64,000 nucleotides of DNA from Siphonodentalium dalli (GCA_032622095.1 CP136064.1:249213827-249277826), one strand, 5' to 3'; positions 23,201 through 38,200 are shown, counted from the first letter of the stretch. Notes: a model not told the origin generated them from the letters alone. A program made the numbers and translations.

Positions 23201-26200
23201 GTGTCGTCTGCCAATTTGGAGATATTGAGAAACTAAACTAAAAAAAAATAGAATCTATGTGAAGAGGTTTCTATAGATATTTGATAATAAAGAAACTTTC
23301 CAGAAAAGATGAGGCCTAAGCAGAATGAGGTACCCAGAGGGTGAATTTAGTGATTCTAGCCCACTACGCTGGATAGCATCACTAAATTCACCCTCTGGGG
23401 ACTGCATTCTGCAAATGACAGGCACAGTAAACTCGGGATTGACCGGAATCATCGCTTTTTTTGTGCTTCGATGTGTACCTATAGTTGCGCCTTTATTACG
23501 ATTTGATGTGTAACTAGTTATGAGTTATCTAAAATAAAAAATAAAAAACTCAAATGGGTTGAAACGATCGCTTAAAATAGATAGTGACAGTGTAAAATGC
23601 GACCAGTACACATGTGAAAAAATAACCTCTGTGCATTGTTTACAGCGTGCCGATAACATTTATCCAAACTCTATTTAGCCTCATTTTCCAACAAATATCA
23701 CACCTTCAGACGGGCGTATTTTGGATACAATTCCATATTTGGGGCACACCGTTTACTAGCTGTAATTTGGGGGAATTTAAAGGCCTGAATGGGCAACGCT
23801 CATAATTTGCTACAGTGCCATATTCATTTGTTGAAGTAAAGGTATGCGGCTGATACGGACCCTGGCTCTTATGGGACCTGGCTCATACGGACCACCGGCT
23901 GTTATGGACCATGGCTCTTATGGACCCCAGCTCATATGGACCTCAATTAAAATAAGCAATTTTAATTATGTTTTACTTCTAAACTCTTGCTTGAATTTTT
24001 ACTTTCCAATTCTAAATTATGTTTATGAATTCAAATTTAACACATCATTATGATTGTGTTATTACAAGGTATAACTGTGAGCATTTCGGTGATGATCATG
24101 CTGATCGGTAATCTTACCATTGTATAAACACGCGCGTTTAAATCCCTTTAAATTGACTTGTTGTGAAAACATGTTTGTAAAAACACAACTGGTATCTATT
24201 CAACTGATTTGTTGCTGACTGGCATAATTCATTTTTAATTCCACAATGTCTAACTGTACTTCATGTGGATATATCAGTCGGATTTTCAGGAGGTTATTGG
24301 CTGCATTGAACCTGAATGTTACAGTATTATTTCTTTCTATGTGATTATAAATTGACATGTTTGTAATGCCATTTATAATTCCGGTGGTGATCTGACGCGG
24401 GTTTTTGAAGGGAAGATGCATCGACGATATATGAGAGGAAAACGAGGGAGACAATTGGGAAGTTTATGGTCTTGTGGACAGACTACTCGTCAATGAGGAT
24501 TATTGCCAGCAGGTTGTTGAAAGAAGTCGCAAAGCTAGGGTCCGTATAAGCCACGGGTCCCTAAGAGCCAGGGTCCATATCAGCTGGTGGTCCATGAGCC
24601 AGGATCCGTTTGAGCCATGGTCCGTAAGAGCCAGGGTCCGTATCAGCCGGCATTCGAAGTAAACATATACCACTACAGCATTGGAAGCCAAATGCTATAT
24701 TTAACCCTTTCATGACTGGAGCGTCCTGAAATTTTGCCTGTGCCAATGCATTCTCTTATATATGCGAGTCTCCCATAGGGCACCCCACATATATAAGAAA
24801 ATGCATTGGCCTAACAATATTCATCTTGACCTTGTAAGCCAGTGCATTCTCTTATATATATGAGGCTCCCTATGGAAGACTCGCATATATAAGAGAATGC
24901 ACTGGCACAGGATCTTTAATACTGCACCAAAGTGCAGCTCTGTCATGAAACGGTTAATTACACAACCCAACAATTGTAATTTGCAAAACATTGAACTTGA
25001 CTCCAATATTCTCCAGTTAAATTAAGAGTAATTCATACTTTTAATATATATTTCAATAAATAAACTTGTAACTACTTGGTAATGAGTGTTGTCAATTTAG
25101 TCACTCTGTATTGTCTATGGACAAGCAGGAGTTTTTATTGAACATTTTGAAATCTCTAGTATTTATGCAAAAATAAAGCATTGTTCGAAACTAAGAAATT
25201 AACTCTTTCTACACTAAATACTCATTGATGAGTAGTTCCCTCAGGAAATGTTCAAATAATAAATTCAACAAGCAGTCGCAGACGGCGGTATCCCCTGCCG
25301 AATTGTGCAGTTGGGGAAATGCATTCTCAAAAATGTTTGCGTTCTCAGTATGTGCTAAACAAGAGGTGGGATTTTGTCAAAAAGCCTGGCTTGCGCACTC
25401 ATTTTAGGTACTGACATATGACATCGTCCATTTGCACCAAAAATAATAAACAAAGTCCAATAACTCTGCTGAAAATATCCGTCCGGACCTGGTTTGCGAA
25501 ATCTTTCTAGATATTGGTCATGTGAACTCATATACCAAAAATCTTTGAAATCCGTTGACACTTGTCGAAATGAGCCTTGTGATGTCGTCCATTTGCACAC
25601 AAAAAAATAAACAAAGTCCAATAAGTCTGCTTAAAATATCCGGCCGGACCTGGTTTGCGAACTCGTTCTATATACTGGTCAAGTGAACTCATATACCAAA
25701 TATCTTTGAAATCCGTTGAGATTTGTGGAAATGAGCCCTGTGACGTCGTCTATTTGCTATTTGGTAAATTCGACAAAAATAATAAACAAAGTCCAATAAC
25801 TCCGGTAAAAATATCCGGCCGGACCTGGCTTGCGAAATCATTCTAGGTAATGGTCAGGTGAACTCATATACCAAATATCTTTGAAACCCGTTGAGATTTG
25901 TGGAAATGAGCCCTGTGACGTCGTCTATTTGGTAAATTCGACAAAAATAATAAACAAAGTCCAATAACTCCGGTAAAAATATCTGGCCAGACCTGGCTTG
26001 CGAACTCATTCTAGGTAATGGTCAGGTGAACTCATATACCAAAAATCTTTGAAATCCATTGACATTTGTTCAAGTTATGACTCTTACAAATTCATGATGG
26101 ATGGACGGACGGACGGAACCCATTCCTATATCCCCCGCAAATTTTCAATTTGGCGGGGGATAATAAACAACCATAGGTTTTCCCACCAATGAATATAAAT

Positions 26201-29200
26201 TCTTCTGCACTTGTGTTATCATTTTGTCTGTCTGTCGTCTGCTCCTATATCCTCAACATACCTCAAAATAAATAATAGACTACTCCATTGTATAATTTTT
26301 AAACTGAATGGGAGAATCCATTTAGTATAGAGTGTTAAGAGCTCACCTTGTTTGCTGTATGCTGTTTTCCGACAAGGGGACTATGAGCACTAGATAACTG
26401 AAGCGAATGATGAGATGACGATGGTAATGGTGAGAGATGTATCCCCGAGGTAGAGGTGGCCCTCCTATACTGAGAGCATGACTGGAGCATCAACCTTCGT
26501 GAGGTAGAACATCTTACGCTTGGTTTATACAAACAAGAGTCCGAAACAGACAAAAAGTCTCTGATGAAAGACCGATTCCTAGAACTGATTTCGCTGCCGT
26601 TACAGCTGACAATTGGTTTAGGCTGGGATTCACATTGAGGATCTGTGACTTTTGCACTGTCTGATTTATGATTTGGTGTAGACGTTAGATGGCTACTGTA
26701 TATCACTTTCGCTGATGTTGATGAAACGGGAGATGAAATGCTCATTCCAGAAGAAGTATGTGTAGTTACACTACTAGTCCCACAAGAATATATTGGAGAA
26801 GGTGGTCGGAATTCATCTGAACTTTTCCGAGTCTCCAAAAGGCAAATTTTCGATTGATCTTGCCGGAAAGGCGGAGACAGTGGTGGAGATAGAGTCGATG
26901 GTTTCACAGATGGAATCGGTTTGCTGTGTGAAGAAACCTGAGGCTCTTTGTGTTCAAACATTTTGCACAAAGCTTGCACTTTGGTGGAAATGGATTCTGG
27001 TTGCACATCGCTCGACATGGTTGAGTAACCGTCATCTTTGCTCCCGGAACGTTCAACTCTCATACTTTCAAAGCTAGAGTCTGATGAGGTGTGACGACTT
27101 TTGTCCAGAACAGGAAATGTATCGAAATGTTCACTGCTGCATGACTGAACTACCACCTCCATTTTATTTCTGACATTATTCAACGATTTAGTCACAGGAA
27201 TTTTAGATTTTGTCTTCCCAGGAGTTTTTTTCGGAGTCAATCTAGGAGAAGCAGCTAGTTTTGAAGTAGGAGAAGGAATTTTACTGCTGAATTTAATCTC
27301 AACAATTTTATCACTGTTTATGCTGCCATTACACTTCTTCAAATTAGCTGAGTCGTCCGATTTAAATTCGTATAACGGAAAACTGATATCTGCTTTTTTA
27401 TCACTATTGTTGTGGTTCTCCAAGAATATCTCGCGATCCGATTCCGAAGAAGAAGAACTTGAAATTGAAAGACTATCATTCAGATCCATATTCCGTTCGA
27501 GAATATCGTTGAGAGACACAGTCGACACAGCACTCGTTTCTTGACCAGAACATGTTCGGCAGTCACTATCATCGTCACTGTAATCATAGAAATATTGGCA
27601 TTTTGGCGGTGGAGTCAGAAGATTCGCATAATGATTAACATTACTGGCACTGTTAATCCTTGGTTTATCAAGAAATAATTTAGGAGGTAGTTTTCCAGTT
27701 AATGTTGTGCCTAATCTTGGTACCTGAGACATCCTTGCTTGTCTTATTTTAATATTTTGCGGTACTGGGATGCTAGTCTTTATAAGTGTGGCGTGTGGGG
27801 ACTGTGATGGTGACGTCTTTGGCATTGGCTTTCTAATGCTGGACGTCGGCATAGTGCTTGCCGTTTTCGTATAAATTCTCCTTTGTAGTTTAGGAGATTG
27901 CATCTTGATTGGAGCTGGTTTGAACGTGATTGTATTTAGTTTTGGGACGACTTCAATACGACTATACTTTTGTTGACCTGTATCTTGAATAGTTATCACT
28001 TTCACTGTTGGGCTGGAGTTGGTAGCTGGGAACTCTGTTTCTATTTTTAGTGATGGAGACATTTCTTTTGGTGAGAATATTTTGGCGGTAACATCTGGAG
28101 AGGATGGCGGACTCTCCGATGATGACGATAACAAGGAACTTGAGACAGGCGGCTGAGACAATTTCTCCCTGAGCCACGGTGGAGGAGAACTCATCTGTGG
28201 TTTGACGGGGCTGTCATCAAACATCTGAAATAGAAAGAAACCAAGCCTATGCTAATGTTGCAGCTCAATAGAATAACTCACAACACACAAAACCTTTTGG
28301 CTGAGTCACTGTTTGGTAGAAAATATCTGTTAACCCTTTGAGTGCCCTACAAAATAAGTCTGTTAAAGAATAAATTATTAAAATTGTAAAAAAAAAAAAA
28401 AAAAATACAAAAAATAAAATTGTTAGGCCAATGCATTCTCTTATATATGTGAGGCGACCTATGGTCGACTCGCATATATAAGAGAATGCATTGGCACAGG
28501 GTATATGAGTTGATACAAAAATCGGACCTGGCACTCAAAGGGTTAATAATCATTTGATTGACAGCTGTGGAAAGGTCCATCCCTCCATCACAGAAAAGGT
28601 CCCTTTGGATCAAACTCTTGACATTGTTTCTATAATATAAAATTGCAACAAAAAATCTCTTTCTTACTGTCAAGATAATTCGCACTTGTGAGATGTTTTC
28701 AAATATATGACTAGCAATGTGATCGTCATACATCTTTAACGGCATTCAGAAATTTAGTAAAACATCCATTACCCTGCAGGAGCCCCACACATATATAGAA
28801 GCATATAGAAGAGTGCTGTCTGCTCATGTTTGTCTGGGGCTCTGTATGGGTGAAATTATAAAATTGTTAAATAATACAAGAACAAATTATTAAAATTGTA
28901 AAAAATTGTTAGGCCAATGCATTCTCTTATATATGCGAGGCGACCTATGGTAGACTCGCATATATAAGAGAATGCATTGGCACAGGGTAAAACTAAAACC
29001 TGCATTTAATGAACTCTTGATAACATTTAAGATGCAAAATGAACCATTCAACTCTGGCAACCAATAATTGACAAAATAAATTAAATATTGACCTGTAACT
29101 TATAACATTGGAATTCATGTAGACGAAGAGCTCCTGAAAGAAATGCCAGTCTGATATCCACTGCCATGATTTATCAACTGATTAAATCCATAGGAACATG

Positions 29201-32200
29201 TAATTCATTTGTAGACATCATACAGTAATGCCCTAAATAATCGACTCCTTAACCACAGCAGAATTATGGGTAATTTTTCAGGATTTAGTACGAAATATGG
29301 CATGTTGCCATTCACCGGAAAGCTCTCACTGAGGGCTTTCCGATGAATGGCAACAAGTCATATTTCCGACAAAATCTTGTAAAATTACCCATAATTCTGC
29401 TGTGATTAAGGAGTCGATTATTTAGGGCAATACTATAGTAGACCATACTTACATAATCACTACACACTGATGGCAGAGACTCCACACTGTTTGGCAGACT
29501 TGCTTCAAGTTTAGGCTGAGGAGCTTGTAGAAGACCCTCATCCTGCATGTCCTAAAATACAAACATTAAGATTAGAAATGGCTCAAATTTCTATGTAAAC
29601 CCATATATGGACAATAGGCACCTACAAACTATCGAGATTCAATTCAAAATGAAATCACACAAAAGGTTTGATTCCTCTATAGTATTCCCAGTGCTTCCTT
29701 CTAGTCTGATTTCATTTATAAATTCAATTTTCAAGTATATATCCACTGTATAAGCCAAAATATTAGTGTAGTACCATGATGAAGTGATAATTTACTCATT
29801 TTTTATATAATCATGGGTGATGTAAACAAATTGTTAAAGACATATTATGGACTTGTTCGGTTATTTGAAACTGATAAGTTAGCATTCAGGTGCTATGTCA
29901 ACTGGAGGAATATAGGATTTTAGTAACACCAAAATTTCAAGCAAATCAACCATACCACTCCATAGAAATCATAATCTGAACTACCATCAACAGTAAATAT
30001 TTACTTCTCGATTTGGGTTGCAACAACTATCTGCGATAAACTAACGAAAAGGATTTCATTTTCAAGAATCACTGCAATTAATTAATATTCTAAGATTGAT
30101 GATGTAAATTGTGTGTTGCCGTTTTGAATATGATATTTGTAAAAATAACTACTTTGAGCAAGTTTATTATCCATTTATATTTGATCATCCTACAACAGTG
30201 TTTCACATCACTTTAACCCTTTACCCAACAGAAAGGCCCTGTGCCAATGCATTCTCTTATATATGCGAGTCGACCATAGGTCGCCTCGCATATATAAGAG
30301 AATGCATTGGCTTAACACATTAAAAATTATAAAATTGTTAAAGAATGTAAGAAAAAATTGTAAAAATTGTTAAATTGTTTTTTTTTTAGGCCAATGCATT
30401 CTCTTATATATGCGAGGCGACCTATGGTCGACTCGCATATATAAGAGAATGCATTGGCACAGGGCATAACTGTAACTATCACAATGTGGTCAAGGAGACG
30501 GTTCCAATGATATCCATATGTGTATGGTTCTATTGAGACAGACCGAAGATATTTTAGGCTGTTGAAGCTTTATTTGGCCGGTTTTGGCCGGTTTGTTGGG
30601 TAAAGGGTTAATGTCACTGAACTTTTGCTTATGGTGGATCAATTCAATGTGAAATGTTACCCTGATTCAATCCGATTCAATTTGATGCAACAATTTTGAT
30701 TCGCAGGAGCCTAATGAAATGAATTTTTAAACAGATTGAATAATTCAATATGCAATTTAGTGTCAGCAGAACCAAATTTTCCAGGAAATGTATTTTCGAT
30801 TGGACCTGGATAATATTTTAATGGGGATTACAGAGGAAAACGATTTGGATGAGAACATATCCCTTAAATAGTTACTCAATAGAGCATCAAAGAATGAATG
30901 TTCATTCCATTGGGTTTGGAGACTTATACCCCGAGGCAGGGATTTAACGAATAATTGAGCTTTCTACACATATTCACTGGAGGGAGGAGCTAACGGTTAC
31001 TAGGAGACAGTGTATCTACAGAAAGAGTTTAATTAGTTTACCAGCGCTATTTCTTTATATACTATAATACACTAGAGAATATACATTCTTTTCATGCAAT
31101 ATGAAAAATAGTATTATAATCATGAATGAATCTTGGCGCAAAGAGAAATTTCAGTACATTATGATTTATGTTTCAATATAGGGTTTTTAACACTGAAAGT
31201 ACGCATTGATATCAAAATTAGGATGAACAAAGATGTCTCAATACAGCAAGTGACCGGCTCAATCGCGTATTGGTAGAAATTATCTGCTAATAATTATTTG
31301 ATTGACAACTGTGAAAAGGTCCATTGATTGCATATGAGTAATGATGAAGCGCTCAGATCTTCGAAAAAACTTGAAATGCAGTCTCTTTGAAAAGCCGACG
31401 AAAATCCTATATCGGATGTACGTCTCTAGAACTCTCTATTAAAAAGGGATTCCCTCCATTTCATTGGAGAGTGGCGCAGATTGCACATGATTTCATTGGT
31501 GTATGGCGTAGCAGATCATGTCAGAGATCAGACGTCAATGACGTGTTGACAATTTTCCCACCCATTGTCAAACTCAACTATTGTTGGAAAACTGAATATA
31601 GGCGATATATCTATAATTCATTTTACTCATCGCAATATAGGAGACATCATGTTGGAGTTTTTTATCAGTCAACGATATTCATGACTGATTATTCTTTGCA
31701 TTTAGTTGTATTTGTAACTATTTCTAAATACCACGATTCTCACAAACATTTACTATGCCAGGAATTCACTCCATATTTGGAACAGGTTTATTACATCATG
31801 CTGGGAATGCCGCCTCATCGTAGAAATGAAATATAATGGACACTTCTAGAGACGTACATCCGATATAGGATTTTCGTCAGCTTTTTGAAGAGACTGCATG
31901 AAATGGTGAACTGAATGTGTGGAAATTAGCATAAAATATAAAGCAGTTATTAATCAATCTTCGATAATTGACAACTAAATTATTGTTCTATTAAGAAATC
32001 AGTTGTGTGCGACACTGAGACTCATCCTATGAAACCTAATCTAGGTAAACCTTTTCAAAATTGTAAACTATTAATTGTGACCTCCAGACATCCAAACCAG
32101 ACATGCTAGTACTATTTAGACAATGTCAGACTTACCCCATTTGGAATATCGTCAAGACTACTCATACTGCTTTCATTGGCATCTGATTTGAGATTTCTCT

Positions 32201-35200
32201 GTCGATGATGCTGTGAAAAATAAATACAAGTTTTACATTCCCGAAAACAAATACAATGGATTACCCATCCTCCTCCATCATGATGACAGGCTGCAAATAG
32301 TGTGTCTGTCATTTGCAGAATGAGATCCCCAGAAGGTGAATTTAGTGATGCTATCCTGCACAGCGGGGCTAGCATCACCAAATTCACCCTCTGGGGACCT
32401 CATTCTGCTCAGGCCTCATCTTCTGGGAAGTATCTATAGTCTCAATTTAACATTATTTTTAGTTACTTTTCCCCTTCTGGGAAGTTTCCATATCCCCTAA
32501 TTTACAGAATAAAATGCATAATCGAGGTGACCAATGGGTGAACATCACAAATTTCAACTGGGGAACTTCAATCTGATCATAGGTCTCCCATAGCAGTTGC
32601 GGCCTTAGCAGAATGAGGTTCTAAGAGGGTGAATTTGGGGATGCTAGCCTGCTGTGCAGGATAGAATCACTAAACTCACCCTCTGGGGACCTCATTCTGC
32701 AAATTACAGACACAATATTTGCAGCCTTGCATTGAACGATCATTCAAAAGTTTGTTCTAAAGATTTTGAATTAAACTCTGTCTCTTAATATACCTTCAGT
32801 GAAGCTCCAGTTATGGAAGGAAAGGTTAAACTCTAAATATACCTTCAGCAGTGAAGGGTTAAACTCTGTCTCTAAATATACCTTCAGCAGTGAAGGGTTA
32901 ACCCTTTCAGTGCCAAGTCCGATTATTGTATCAACCCATATACCCTGTGCCAATGCATTCTCTTATATATGCGAGTCGACCATATGTCGCCTCACATATA
33001 TAAGAGGATGCATTGGCCTAACAATTTTTCATCATTTGTTACTATTTTTTACAATTTTAATAATTTTTTCTTATATTCTTCAACTCTTTTAGTGGCAGAC
33101 TTATTTTGTAGGTTTAGTGCTAGGTAATCTTACGTTTTTCATGGGCATCAAAATTATTACTATGAATACTTGGTGATAGTTTTGAGTTATAACATGCCCC
33201 TAAGGTTTTATCCAGTTTGTTTTTAAATTCGCTGTAGCATGCTTAAGCATACCCAAAAAAATTCAACCCAAAAAAAAATAATAAAATCTGAGAAAAAAAA
33301 ACAAACACATTTTCATTTTTTTATTTTTTTTGGGCCGATTTTATCGGCTCCTCGCACTCTACATACCGTAAATTAGGCACTGAAAGAGTTAAGCTCTAGA
33401 TATACCTTTATCAGTGAAGGGTTAACTCTCTACATATATATACCTGTAACAGTGAAGAATCGAAGGCTGTACAGTGAAGGGTTAACTCTCTATATATACC
33501 TTTAACAGTGAAGAATCGAAGGCTGTACAGTGAAGGGTTAACTCTCTATATATTCCTTTAACAGTTAAGAATCGAAGGCTGTACAGTGAAGGGTTAACTC
33601 TCTATATATACCTTTAACAGTTAAGAATCGAAGGCTGTACAGTGAAGGGTTAACTCTCTATATATACCTTTAACAGTGAAGAATCGAAGGCTGTACAGTG
33701 ATGGGTTAACTCTCTATATATTACACTAGAAGGTGACCCGACTTCGTCCGGGGTTTGACCTTGAATTGTCTATTTTGAAGGCCAAGGTCAAGTGGGGTCA
33801 CGATTTGACCCGTCCAAAACACTGCCCGAACAAAAGTACCCGTCGAAATCCATCCGGTTTTACCCGATTTGACCTTTTAACCCGATTTGATTTCCACTCG
33901 CGCCTCATATACACACGCTCATTAATTATCAAGTTTCAACGTAAAGATAAATTACCATCGGTGCCCGAGATATCGCCAAGACGTCTGAAACAGTCAAATG
34001 CATCGGCCGGTTAAGCGTTAACGTGATCTAACGTTATGAACTCTAACGACGTCATAGAAGTTACGCATTGTTTTTATCCTGATGGAAGATAGTACCACTT
34101 CTTCTTGATAATTGAGGCAGATAACTAAAACGGATACATACGCATTATATATCGTTGGAAAGAGGAAACACGAAAGATTCTCACAGTGTCATTATTATGA
34201 CTGGCATTTTATTATTCGCGCTGTTTCGAATCGATTTGTAAGCACCGAACTCAAATGAAAGTCCTGTAACACAGCGTAAAAACAGATTTGACCTTGGCAC
34301 GTGAAAAGTTGACCGCGGATCTGAAAATTAATAGGCCTATGCCCGTTCCCGGCCGAAAATACCACCACATACCAAGTTTCATCGAAATCGGCTCGGTCGT
34401 TTTCGAGTCCATCGCGAACACACACACACACAGACAGACAGACAGACAGATCTCCCAAAATATATAATAGACTAGAAGGTGACCCGACTTCGTCCGGGCT
34501 TTGACTTTGAATTGACCATTTTGAAGGTCAATGTCAGGTGGGGTCAAACACCAACACCCCAAAAATGGTGGAAATCGGTCCAGCGGATACCGGGAAATCG
34601 GCCCAGCGAATACCGAGATACCCTATGCATCAAATTTCGACCGTAAAAATCCGCCAGTTTAACCCGATTTGATTTCCACTCAAGTATATAAACGCGCCTC
34701 ATATACACACGCTCATTAATTATCAAGTTTCAATGTAAAGATAAATTACCATCGGTGCCCGAGATATCGCCAAGACGTCTGAAACAGTCAAATGCATCGG
34801 CCGGTTAAGCGTTAACGTGATCTAACGTTATGACCTCTAACGACGTCATAGAAGTTACGCATTGTTTTTTATCCCGATGGAAGATAGTACCACTTCTTCT
34901 TGATAATTGAGGCAGATAACTAAAACGGATACATACGCATTATATATCGTTGGAAAGAGGAAACACAAAAGATTCTCACAGTGTCATTATTATGACTGGC
35001 ATTTTATTATTCGCGCTGTTTCGAATCGATTTGTAAGCACCGAACTCAAATGAAAGTCCCGTAACACAGCGTAAAAACAGATTTGACCTCGGCACGTGAA
35101 AAGTTGACATCGAATCTGAAAATTAATATGCCTATGCCAGTCCCCGGGCGAAAATACACCCACATACAAAGTTTCATCGAAATCGGCTAGGCCGTTTTCG

Positions 35201-38200
35201 AGTCCATCGCGATCACACACACACACAGACACACACACAGATCTTCCAAAATATATAATAGATTTAACAGTGAAGAATCGAAGGCTGTACAGTGAAGGGT
35301 TAACTCTCTATATATACCTTTAACAGTGAAGAATCGAAGGCTGTACAGTGAAGGGTTAACTCTCTATATATACCTTTAACAGGGAAGAATCGAAGGCTGT
35401 ACAGTATCGTTGCTGGAAAATATTGTTTAAGGCTCGGTTCTGGAATTCCAAATCATGGACACGTTTCTGTAGTTTTGAGCATTCTTCTCGTAGCATCTGA
35501 AAAAGAAGAAATGTGTGAAGTATCTTATTATAGAGAGATGAGTTTATCAAATAACTAGCCCCTGAACCTGGCCTCATATTTTTTAGTAAGACACATGTGT
35601 ATTATCAGCATGCACAGTGATGTAACAGCTTAATTAGAGCAATGATGTCGATGTCAATGCCGGAACCTTATTATTATGTTAATTAGAATATAATTATGAT
35701 GTTCGATTTGTGTTGGGTTATTTAGTGTTGATTGTGAGATAAACATGGGTGATAAGGGTGTGAGATAAACATGGGTGATAAGGGTGAGATAAACATGGGT
35801 GATAAGGGTGTGAGATAAACATGGGTGATAAGGGTGTGAGATAAACATGGGTGATAAGGGTGATTGAACAAATGTATTAACATCAAAATGTGATTGTGTT
35901 ATAAAATTTATCTCAAATTCGTAGCAATTCTATACAAATTTTATTAACCCAATCCACTAAATTTGTATAGAATTGCGACTCATTAGAGATCCTCTATTTA
36001 TCTGTTCCAAAGACATCAATCACCAACTAAGAATAAAGATGTACTCAGGGACACAAACCCATAGATTTCAACTAAAAAATACCCATATAGAACCCGATTT
36101 ACCACTACATGTGGTTGTTTAGGGAGAAATACATTAGAAAGTATATTGTACACAGTCTGCTTAAAAGTGACAAAAAACATTTTTCAAAGTAAAATCTATC
36201 ATTATGTGTGAAGATAAACTTAGAATCATATATGGTAATGGAAAACAACCTTCAACAGTGCTGAAAACTATCGAAAGACATCAGATGTTATCGAGATGTT
36301 TTAGGTGCATGTCAGATAATTTTAAGGATACCTCTAAATCTTCTAGATCAATTCAATCTCAATCACAGATGTTATATTTTGTTACCTTTTGATCGAGGAG
36401 AGCTTGGACGACTTGATTGGCTATCTCATCAAGACATTTCTCATACTGTTGTCTCTGTTGTTCGTTCTCCAGCACCAGCGATGAGTTCTCTGCCTCGAGC
36501 ATTTTTAACCGCTCTAACAGAAGTTTTGTCTTGTCACAGCCTTTGATATCTTCACTGCGACCCTGTATCTAAAATATACATTTGGAATGATTGCTTTGTG
36601 TTTTATGTCACTTCGAGGCTCCAGCAGTGAAATGACAAATGGGGGATATATATTTGTAGGTGGCTTTCAAACCTTACTGGCAACCTTGTATCATTACATT
36701 ACAGACAGTAATTTTGGCATTTTAGCTGCTATTTAAAGGTGATATTCAAGATTTTTGATTCAGCCAGTAAAGAAAAAGTCTGAAGAGCATATTTGCATAT
36801 TTTCTGCCTGGAACACAAAGGGAGCCTCGCATATATAAGAGAATGCACTGGTTTACAAGGACAAGGTAAATATTGTTAGGCCAATGCATTCTCTTATATA
36901 TGCAAGGCACCCTATGGGCAACTCGCATATATAAGAGAATGCATTGCACAGGGTTTTCGTAAAATTTCACGAAGCTCTAGTCATGAAATTCAGTGCTTTA
37001 ATATCTTGCATGTACTAATGTTTACTGATGCCAATTTAGATTTAGATCATCTTAAATTTATCTCCAGAAAATGAAATCATTAATATGATATTTTACATTA
37101 CCTGGCACTCCAATTTTTTAACTTCGTTTAGAAGCATCATATTCTCTCGCTCCAGACTACCGATGTGTGTGCCATATTTCTGAAGAGTTCCCTGGAATAA
37201 ATTAATAAAATAGTTAGATATAAAACAAGATTTGAAACATTTTTAGGATATTACTCAGATTACTCTCATCTGATAGAATATTTGTTTGCATGGAATTTAA
37301 TTTATTTCATCAAACAGAAACTGAAAACAGAACGCTAAGCCTAGACTTGAATTTACAAAAGTTGCTACTGATGCTGACAGGGTCAGGTTACAATGTTTTC
37401 AGCTTTTCAAAGTTTTGATCAAGGAACCAGTCTATTCAACAAGTAACATTGAGTGCGCGGCAATAAACAGACATGAGAGTCTCAAGAACAATGGCAGATG
37501 ACAACTTAGGGAGCAACGTACATTCACTAAGCATCTACACGTACATCTACTTAGGGAGCAACGTACATTCACTAAGCATCTACACGTACATCTACTTAGG
37601 GAGCAACGTACATTCACTAAGCATCTACACGTACATCTACTTAGGGAGCAACGTATATTCACTAAGCATCTACACGTACATCTACTTAGGGAGCAACGTA
37701 CATTCATTAACCCTTTACCCAACAGAACGACCCTGTGCCAATGCATTCTCTTATATATGCGACTAAGCATCTACACGTACATCTACTTAGGGAGCAACGT
37801 ACATTCACTAAGCATCTACACGTACATCTACTTAGGGAGCAACGTACATTCACTAAGCATCTACACGTACATCTACTTAGGGAGCAATGTACATTCACTA
37901 AGCTTCTACACGTACATCTACTTAGGGAGCAACGTACATTCACTAAGCATCTACACGTACATCTACTTAGGGAGCAACGTACATTCACTAAGCATCTACA
38001 CGTACATCTACTTAGGGAGCAACGTACATTCACTAAGCATCTACACGTACATCTACTTAGGGAGCAACGTACATTCACTAAGCATCTACATGTACATCAA
38101 CTTAGGGAGCAACGTACATTCACTAAGCATCTACACGTACATCTACTTAGGGAGCAACGTACATTCACTAAGCATCTACACGTACATCTACTTAGGGAGC

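Larger units (their letters stand above)
32786..35400. repeat. Minisatellite made of an NCKAP5 exon end and splice donor
   Basis: On the - strand each ~60-bp unit reads ACTGTACAGCCTTCGATTCT, TCACTGTTAAAG, then GTATATATAG and AGAGTTAACCCTTC. The last unit, at 35374-35404, is the true end and donor of the NCKAP5 exon. Units lie at 32786-32900 (divergent, shorter), 33390-33722 and 35265-35400. The array is interrupted by a T3 MITE (32898-33392) and two SINE-like elements (33725-35264). Confidence 0.85.

Noticed and set aside
31387-31836. 149-codon open frame
   Set aside because: It lies between the inverted repeats of a short element, starts within one of them, and has no recognisable domain.
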